NCBI GenBank assembly: GCA_964460345.1
Contig: CAYWRO010000105.1
Location: 1-10,245 of the forward strand
Direction: 5' to 3'
From: CAYWRO01 sp964460345
Lineage (GTDB): Bacteria; Planctomycetota; Phycisphaerae; Phycisphaerales; UBA1924
Length of the DNA: 10,245 nt
Positions 5,252-10,245 of the stretch are shown piece after piece. The position numbers and the translations under genes were made by a program. The notes under the pieces are model-generated. The model saw only the letters and a list, made by a program, of their open reading frames with translations. It did not search any database and was not told the origin of the DNA. The first letter of the stretch is position 1. Every line of letters begins with the position of its first letter.

Positions 5252-7623
5252 TCAGCAACGGCACCATGGAGTACGTCCGCGAGCAGGAGGCGCCTGCCTT
5301 CGACCCCGAGGGCGTCCCGTATGCGCTCAAGGAGCGGCCGCAGTGGATCTGCTGGAAGTACGTCGAACGCGATGGCGGCGACACGAAGTGCCCGGTCGAT
5401 CCTCGGACGGGGCAGATCGCTGACGCAACCGACCGGGCCATCTGGTGCTCATTCGAGGAGGCCCTGGCGGCCTGGCGCACGCTCGGCTGCGCCGGCGTGG
5501 GGTTCGTCTTCAGCGAGGACGACCCCTTCACCGGCATCGACCTCGATGACTGCCTCGACCTGACCGGCGATCCGGTTCCGTCCGCGAGGGAGATCATCGA
5601 TGAGTTCAACTCGTACACCGAGATCTCCCCCAGCGGCAAAGGCGTCAAGATCTTCATCGTGGCAGCGAAGCGCGGCTCGCGGTGCCGCTCGAAGGCCATC
5701 AAGGGGTTCGCCGAGACGGAGATCTACTCGAAGGGGCGCTTTTTCACCGTCACGGGCAGGCTGCTCCCCGGCTGTCCCCCCACGGTCGAGCGGCGGCAGG
5801 AGCAACTCGACGCACTCTGCCGGCGCCTCTGGCCGCCTCCGCCGGCGCCCCTCCCGGGCTTTCACGGCAGCGACGACGAACTGATCGAGAAAGCGTGCAC
5901 TGCCGCCAACGGCGAGCGCTTCAAGCGGCTCTTCGAAGGCGACACCTCCCCGCACGGCGGCGACGACAGCGCCGCCGACCTCGCGCTGTGCAACTACCTC
6001 GCCTTCTGGACGGGCAAGGACCCGGACCGGATGGACCGCCTGTTCCGGCGGTCGGGTCTGATGCGTGAGAAGTGGGACGAGCGCCGCGGCGATCGCACCT
6101 ACGGTCAACGCACAATCGACTGCGCCATCGCCAGTTGCTCGGAGGTCTATACGCCGCGGCGCCGGCTCCCGCCTCCTGAGCCGGACCGCAATGGCTCGGA
6201 CGGTCCCGTGCCGCTCGGCTGCCGAGATCCGGAGACGGGCCGCCTCGTCATCTCGAAGCAGCGGACCCTCCCCACCGCCGAGGCGTACGTACGCGAGTTC
6301 AACCAGCACCCCAATGGCCGAACGCTGCAATCGCACGGCGAAGTGCTCATGGAGTGGCGGGACAACCGCTACGTCCAGGTCGAGGACGAGTACCTGAAGC
6401 ACCGCCTCCAGCCGTGGCTGCACGACGCGGTCCACTACGTGGTGAACCGCAGCACCGGGGAGCTGGAGCTTCGCGACTTCCCGGCCAACCCGCAAACCGT
6501 CAATCAGGCACTGGAGACCATCCGCGCCTTCGCACACATCCCGGCGTCCACCACCTCGCCCTCGTGGCTGGACGACGGCGACGAGCGACCGCTTGCGACA
6601 GAGATCCTCCCGTGCCGCACACTCAACCTCCACCTCCCCACCGGTCGCGTCCTGGAGCCGACCCCGGCGCTGTTCACGGTGAATGCCCTGGACTTCGACT
6701 ACGACCCCGGCCCGGAGCCGCCGGAGCAGTGGATCAGGTTCCTGGAGCAGCTCTTCGGCGACGACCTCGCGTCCGTCGAACTGCTGCAGGAGTGGATGGG
6801 CTACTGCCTCACCAGCGACACGAGCCAGCAGAAGATGCTCCTCGTCGTCGGCCCGCGTCGGTCGGGCAAGGGGACCATGGGCCGCATCCTGACCCGTTTG
6901 GCCGGAGCAGGGAACGTCATCGGCCCCACCACCAGCAGCCTCGCAGGACAGTTCGGACTTCAACCGCTCCTGAATAAGTCCCTGGCCATCGTCAGTGACG
7001 CCCGCTTCAGCGGCGACAAGGTGGCGCTGGTGGCCGAGCGGCTGCTGTGCATCTCGGGTGAGGACACCATCACCGTGGATCGCAAGCACCTCCCCTCGGT
7101 CACCGTGAAGCTCCCGACGCGCTTCATATTCCTCACCAACGAGGTGCCGCAGCTCCCCGACGCCAGCGCCGCACTCGCGGGCCGCTTCCTGATCCTCCGG
7201 CTCACCGAGTCCTTCTACGGACGCGAGGACCCCACGCTGACGGAGCGCCTCTGCCAGGAACTGCCCGGCATCCTCCGCTGGGCCATTGACGGGTGGCGCC
7301 GCCTGCGCGAGCGTGGCCGGTTCGAGCAGCCGTCCGGGTCGGCGGATCTCGTCCACCAAATGGAGGAACTGGGGTCACCGATGCGCGCCTTCGTCCGCGA
7401 GTGCTGCGTCGTCGCCCCGGCCCGCAGAGTCTCCACGAGCAGGCTGTACGCCGCCTGGCAGCGCTGGTGCAGACGTGACGGGGGCACAGCGACCACGGCG
7501 CAGGCGTTCGGTCGCGATCTGGCTGCCGCGTTCCCGAGCGTGAAACCACGGCGGGGGACGCGGCAAGAGCGCTTCTACGAGGGAATCGACTTAAAGGGGC
7601 CCACGGATGAAGACCAGGACTGA
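5248..7623 (+). CDS. Primase-polymerase / superfamily-3 helicase fusion (phage/plasmid type, 791 aa)
   Basis: A replication initiator that would both make primers and unwind DNA. GTG 5248 is the start: GGGAGG at 5236-5241 lies 6 nt upstream, and the frame upstream of it overlaps the zinc-ribbon gene and encodes no domain. Residues about 20-200 resemble an archaeo-eukaryotic-type primase of the NrS-1 phage kind: PQWICWKY, the acidic pair in GIDLDD (D98, D100), SPSGKGVKIF (127-136) and KGRFFTVTG (162-170). A helical domain (about 208-300, with YLAFWTGKDPDRMDRLFRRS) links to a D5-like region and the SF3 ATPase: Walker A GPRRSGKGT (535-543), Walker B SLAIVSDA (578-585), sensor TRFIFLTNE (624-632) and the GRF arginine. 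A winged-helix end (about 727-785) completes it. The usual motif-II His is Lys134 here, so polymerase activity is less certain than helicase activity. Confidence 0.93.
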   Translation: MISNGTMEYVREQEAPAFDPEGVPYALKERPQWICWKYVERDGGDTKCPVDPRTGQIADATDRAIWCSFEEALAAWRTLGCAGVGFVFSEDDPFTGIDLDDCLDLTGDPVPSAREIIDEFNSYTEISPSGKGVKIFIVAAKRGSRCRSKAIKGFAETEIYSKGRFFTVTGRLLPGCPPTVERRQEQLDALCRRLWPPPPAPLPGFHGSDDELIEKACTAANGERFKRLFEGDTSPHGGDDSAADLALCNYLAFWTGKDPDRMDRLFRRSGLMREKWDERRGDRTYGQRTIDCAIASCSEVYTPRRRLPPPEPDRNGSDGPVPLGCRDPETGRLVISKQRTLPTAEAYVREFNQHPNGRTLQSHGEVLMEWRDNRYVQVEDEYLKHRLQPWLHDAVHYVVNRSTGELELRDFPANPQTVNQALETIRAFAHIPASTTSPSWLDDGDERPLATEILPCRTLNLHLPTGRVLEPTPALFTVNALDFDYDPGPEPPEQWIRFLEQLFGDDLASVELLQEWMGYCLTSDTSQQKMLLVVGPRRSGKGTMGRILTRLAGAGNVIGPTTSSLAGQFGLQPLLNKSLAIVSDARFSGDKVALVAERLLCISGEDTITVDRKHLPSVTVKLPTRFIFLTNEVPQLPDASAALAGRFLILRLTESFYGREDPTLTERLCQELPGILRWAIDGWRRLRERGRFEQPSGSADLVHQMEELGSPMRAFVRECCVVAPARRVSTSRLYAAWQRWCRRDGGTATTAQAFGRDLAAAFPSVKPRRGTRQERFYEGIDLKGPTDEDQD

Positions 7624-7628
7624 TGCTG

Positions 7629-7734
7629 ACTGTCGCGAACTGTCGCGACAGTTGCAATTGTGCGCTGATCTCTTCCGCGCGCCTGCGCGCGCGCGTGCAT
7701 TGCAATTACGACTGTCGCGACAGTCTGCGACAGT
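7629..7734. repeat. 106-bp symmetric palindrome array, candidate replication origin or operator
   Basis: Two perfect 14-bp palindromes ACTGTCGCGACAGT lie at 7639-7652 and 7711-7724. An outer half-site flanks each: ACTGTCGCGA at 7629-7638 and CTGCGACAGT at 7725-7734. Within each pair the motifs repeat every 10 bp, one helical turn. The arrangement is mirror-symmetric about 7681.5; the 24-bp arms match at 22 positions with a 58-bp spacer. TTGCAATT stands just inside each arm (7652-7659, 7700-7707), and an alternating pyrimidine-purine run TGCGCGCGCGCGTGCA fills 7684-7699. Its position between the primase-helicase and the ParB-methyltransferase suits an origin bound by an initiator, or an operator controlling the downstream gene. 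Function is inferred. Confidence 0.7.
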
Positions 7735-7813
7735 GCGCGCCGGCACATCCCCACATCGTGTGGTGTTCGGCCGGAGGCCCTGATTGAAAGCCCCCTGATC
7801 AAGGAGGATCGAT

Positions 7814-10111
7814 ATGGTTGCAGGGAAGCAGAACCTCAAGCGTGGGAAGCGGCGTTCGGAGCGTCGTGACGAACAGGTGAAGGAGGCAACCGCGACGGCA
7901 CCGGTGCCACCCAAGCGTCCGACGATGAAGGTCACCGTGCGGCCGATCGACTCGATCAAGCCGTACGAGCAGAACCCCAGGAAGAACGACCCGGCCGTCG
8001 CGGCCGTGGCTCGCTCCATCCAGGAGTTCGGGTGGCGCCAGCCCATCGTCGTCGATGCGGAAGGCGTCATCGTGGTCGGCCACACGCGCTGGAAGGCCGC
8101 GCGGCAACTCGGCCTGGACAAGGTCCCGGTCCACGTGGCCGAGGACCTCACACCCGAGCAGGCGCGCGCATATCGGATCGCAGACAACCAGACAGCCGAC
8201 CTGGCGCTGTGGGACGATGCCCTGCTGATCCAGGAGATGGCCGCGCTGAAAGCCGTGGACTTCGACCTGGACGCCCTCGGCTTCGATCCGGACGAACTGG
8301 GCCGCCTGACGGGCACCACGGTCACCGACGGCCTCACCGACCCCGACGTCGTCCCGGAGCCGCCGGACGAACCCGTGACGCAGCGTGGCGACCTGTGGGT
8401 GCTTGGACGTCACCGTTTGCTCTGCGGGGACTCGGCCAACCCGGACGATGTGGCCCGCCTGCTGGACGGCGCTCGCATCCATCTGGTCAACACCGACCCG
8501 CCGTACAACGTAAAGGTCGAGCCGCGCTCCAACAACGCCATCGCCGCAGGTAACTCGTCATTCACCAACCAGTCGAAGAAGCGCGGCCATCACCAGGCCC
8601 TCGATCTGGCACGGCACCCGGAGAAGGCCCAGCCGACGCACAAGAAGATGCGGGCCCGCGACCGGCCCCTGGAGAACGACTTCGTCACCGACGAGGCGTT
8701 CGCCGGCATGCTGCGGGCGTGGTTCGCCAACGCGGCCAACGCGCTCGTCCCCGGCCGTGGGTTCTACATCTGGGGCGGGTACGCCAACGTGGCCAACTAC
8801 CCGCCCGCATTGGCCGAGAGCGGGTTGTACTTCAGCCAGGCGATCATCTGGAACAAGCTACACCCCGTGCTGACCCGCAAGGACTACATGGGCGCGCACG
8901 AGTGGTGCCAGCCCCCCGGCACGCAGGTGCTGACCGCGTCCGGAACATCCACGATCGAGGCCCTCACCAGCGGCGACCGCGTGGTCAGCTTCTATCCGCA
9001 CAGTTCTGCGGTCGTGGGCCTCCGCGACGGCTACGAGGTCATGGCCGGCAGCCGCCACTACGAGGGCCACCTGTACGGGGTCGCCGTCGGGGACAAGCAG
9101 TCCTGGTGCACGGACGGGCACATCTGGACCGTCCGTTTCACGCGTGACTACGGCCGCAAGCACTGCGTCTATCTGATGCGCCGCGGCTCTTGGTGGCGCG
9201 TGGGCTCGACCAAGCTCCGGACGACGTGGGGCTTCGGTTTGAAGGGCCGCCTTTGCAGTGAGCAGGGGGACGAGGCGTGGATTCTCAGCATCCATGACGA
9301 CAAGGAAGCGGCACGCGTCCAGGAGCAGATCGTCTCCGTGCGCTACGGCATCCCGCAGACGTGCTGGACCTTCACCGATCGCGACAACCGGCAACTCAGG
9401 CACGCCGAAGCCATCTATGCCCAGTTGAGCGAGGCGGCCCTGGACGAAGCGGCGGCGGCCGCGCTGTCACACCATGGCCGATCACGCGCCCATCCAATGG
9501 TCGTGCGTGATGGGACTCGCAGCAAGTACGGAGCGCGCCAGTCGGTCCAGCACCGGGCGTGCAACTTGCTCCCGGAGATCATGGAGATCCCGATGCCGAT
9601 CGGAGGTCAGCGCGTCGAGTGGCGGCCGATCAGGGCGATCGAACGTGAGACATATGCCGGCTCGGTTCATTCGCTGGGGGTCGATCGTCATGCCCACTAC
9701 ATCGCGGACGGCATGATCACGCACAACTGCTTCTACGGGTGGAAAGAAGGCGCCGCCCACAAGTTCTTCGGCCCCGCCAACGTCCCGGACCTCTGGGAGG
9801 TCAAGAAGGTCAACCCGCAGAGCATGATCCACTTGACGGAGAAGCCGGTGGAGCTCGCCATCCGCGCGATGCAGTACTCGTCGGTGGAGGGCGAGAACGT
9901 GCTGGACCTCTTCGGCGGCTCAGGCTCCACGCTCATCGCGGCCGAGCAGACGGGCCGCAACGCGTACCTGATGGAACTCGACCCGGCCTACTGCGATGTA
10001 ATCGTGCAGCGCTGGGAGGGCTTCACGGGCAAGAAGGCCGAACGCATCGCCGCGAAGGCTCCGGCCGAAGAGAAAGCCCGCGGCAAGCCGCAGGCGAAGG
10101 GGAAGGGGTGA
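7814..10111 (+). CDS. ParB-like domain / DNA methyltransferase fusion containing an intein (765-aa precursor, 491 aa after splicing)
   Basis: A likely AdoMet-dependent DNA methyltransferase of the amino group of adenine or cytosine. ATG 7814 follows AAGGAGG (7801-7807) by 6 nt. A basic tail (residues 1-37) leads to a ParB-like nuclease domain (about 38-135) with NPRKND, VVGHTRWKAA (GxxR, G89-R92) and ADNQTADLALWD. The methyltransferase begins with GDLWVLGRHRLLCGDS; motif IV DPPYN is at 228-232 and motif I FGGSGST at 700-706, the IV-before-I order of the beta class. Residues 365-638 are an intein (separate entry). The joined exteins would read GAHEW-CFYGWKEGAAH, restoring continuity. Such fusions are common in phages and integrated elements, where they act without a restriction partner; no restriction gene is seen here. 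Protection of element DNA or regulation are plausible jobs. Confidence 0.93.
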   Translation: MVAGKQNLKRGKRRSERRDEQVKEATATAPVPPKRPTMKVTVRPIDSIKPYEQNPRKNDPAVAAVARSIQEFGWRQPIVVDAEGVIVVGHTRWKAARQLGLDKVPVHVAEDLTPEQARAYRIADNQTADLALWDDALLIQEMAALKAVDFDLDALGFDPDELGRLTGTTVTDGLTDPDVVPEPPDEPVTQRGDLWVLGRHRLLCGDSANPDDVARLLDGARIHLVNTDPPYNVKVEPRSNNAIAAGNSSFTNQSKKRGHHQALDLARHPEKAQPTHKKMRARDRPLENDFVTDEAFAGMLRAWFANAANALVPGRGFYIWGGYANVANYPPALAESGLYFSQAIIWNKLHPVLTRKDYMGAHEWCQPPGTQVLTASGTSTIEALTSGDRVVSFYPHSSAVVGLRDGYEVMAGSRHYEGHLYGVAVGDKQSWCTDGHIWTVRFTRDYGRKHCVYLMRRGSWWRVGSTKLRTTWGFGLKGRLCSEQGDEAWILSIHDDKEAARVQEQIVSVRYGIPQTCWTFTDRDNRQLRHAEAIYAQLSEAALDEAAAAALSHHGRSRAHPMVVRDGTRSKYGARQSVQHRACNLLPEIMEIPMPIGGQRVEWRPIRAIERETYAGSVHSLGVDRHAHYIADGMITHNCFYGWKEGAAHKFFGPANVPDLWEVKKVNPQSMIHLTEKPVELAIRAMQYSSVEGENVLDLFGGSGSTLIAAEQTGRNAYLMELDPAYCDVIVQRWEGFTGKKAERIAAKAPAEEKARGKPQAKGKG
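8906..9727 (+). other. Intein (274 aa) with intact splicing residues and a GIY-YIG-like insert
   Basis: The protein intron occupies residues 365-638 of the methyltransferase. Block A is CQPPGTQVLTASGTSTIEAL with GDRVVSF; block B holds T433 and H436 in WCTDGHIW. Blocks F/G are VHSLGVDRHAHYIADG with MITHN. Cys1 (C365), penultimate His (H637), terminal Asn (N638) and the +1 Cys (C639) are all present, so standard self-splicing is expected. It is longer than a mini-intein of about 150 aa but shorter than most inteins with LAGLIDADG endonucleases, and shows no LAGLIDADG or HNH motif. Residues about 450-515 read VYLM, RVGSTKL (R462-L468), R479, E504 in VQEQIVSVRYGIP, an order like that of GIY-YIG nucleases. 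The nuclease assignment is inference; the intein itself is secure. Confidence 0.92.
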
Positions 10112-10119
10112 TGGGCCGC

Positions 10120-10245
10120 TCAGCAGTCGCCGAGCATCTGAATGGCGTTGAAGTACGTGCGGACGTCGCCGCCGGCGCCCCGGTAGCCGTCGAGGATGGC
10201 TTGCAACCCCTCGGCCATGGACCACTGGTCCTCGCGGTCATCGGC
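10120..10245 (-). CDS. 3' end of a convergent gene (last 41 codons)
   Basis: Reading the minus strand from the window edge gives an open frame of 41 codons ending at TGA (10122-10120), 8 bases past the methyltransferase stop. The peptide includes DDREDQWSMAEGLQAILDGY and DVRTYFNAIQMLGDC, an amphipathic helical tail with good hydrophobic spacing. About 38 of 41 codons end in G or C, as in the established genes here, whereas the competing plus-strand frame from ATG 10111 has about 30 of 44. The gene continues beyond the window; I cannot name a family. Confidence 0.6.
   Translation of the reverse strand, partial: ADDREDQWSMAEGLQAILDGYRGAGGDVRTYFNAIQMLGDC

Noticed and set aside
5449..7359. Long minus-strand open frame (636 codons) opposite the primase
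   Set aside because: It is a shadow of the high-GC primase frame: no SD, no domain motifs, and the opposite strand has clear catalytic motifs throughout.
7629..7734. Intrinsic terminator of the primase transcript
   Set aside because: There is no T-run after the stems, and the multi-site symmetric layout is unlike a terminator, although transcript folding cannot be excluded.
10111..10245. Plus-strand gene starting ATG 10111 overlapping the methyltransferase stop
   Set aside because: The frame stays open, but codon third positions are far less G/C-biased than in the minus-strand frame over the same bases.

Overview
The window reads as part of an integrated mobile element, prophage-like, in a high-G+C bacterium. 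A planctomycete (Phycisphaerae-like) host is my best guess. It rests on remembered resemblance of several small proteins (the recombinase partner at 1160, the 109-aa protein at 3561, the sigma-like protein at 4058) to families common in planctomycete elements. No rRNA, tRNA or housekeeping gene is present to test it. The dense packing, GTGA overlaps and good Shine-Dalgarno (SD) sites are seen directly.

Layout. Positions 1-1163 hold the 3' part of a large serine recombinase, whose catalytic serine lies outside the window. It overlaps by four bases a small helix-turn-helix protein (1160-1579). A less G+C-rich stretch follows (1580-1748) with two 22-bp tandem repeats, then a 546-aa protein of unknown function (1749-3389) that differs in base use from its neighbours and may be cargo. 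Next come a 109-aa conserved-looking protein (3561-3890) and a compact sigma-70-like factor (4058-4573), each behind a leader rich in hairpins. The sigma gene's SD is entirely inside a perfect 8-bp stem. A second transcription block runs from a 95-aa hypothetical (4712-4999) through a zinc-ribbon protein (5015-5251) into a 791-aa primase/superfamily-3 helicase (5248-7623).

Between the helicase and the last complete gene lies a 106-bp array (7629-7734). It has two perfect 14-bp palindromes ACTGTCGCGACAGT and two outer half-sites, arranged symmetrically about 7681.5 around a G/C alternating core. It is a strong candidate for the element's replication origin or a master operator. The last complete gene (7814-10111) encodes a ParB-like domain fused to a beta-class N6/N4-type DNA methyltransferase. 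A 274-aa intein (8906-9727) with all splicing residues intact interrupts it. The intein carries no LAGLIDADG or HNH motif; its middle region instead reads like a divergent GIY-YIG nuclease module. A convergent gene, seen only as its last 41 codons, enters from the right edge on the minus strand (10120-10245).

Taken together (inference): the recombinase and its HTH partner handle integration and excision, the primase-helicase replicates the element from the nearby palindrome array, the sigma factor could redirect transcription to element promoters, and the ParB-methyltransferase modifies element or host DNA. The most unusual items are the symmetric palindrome array, the intein with its GIY-YIG-like insert, and the structured leaders.
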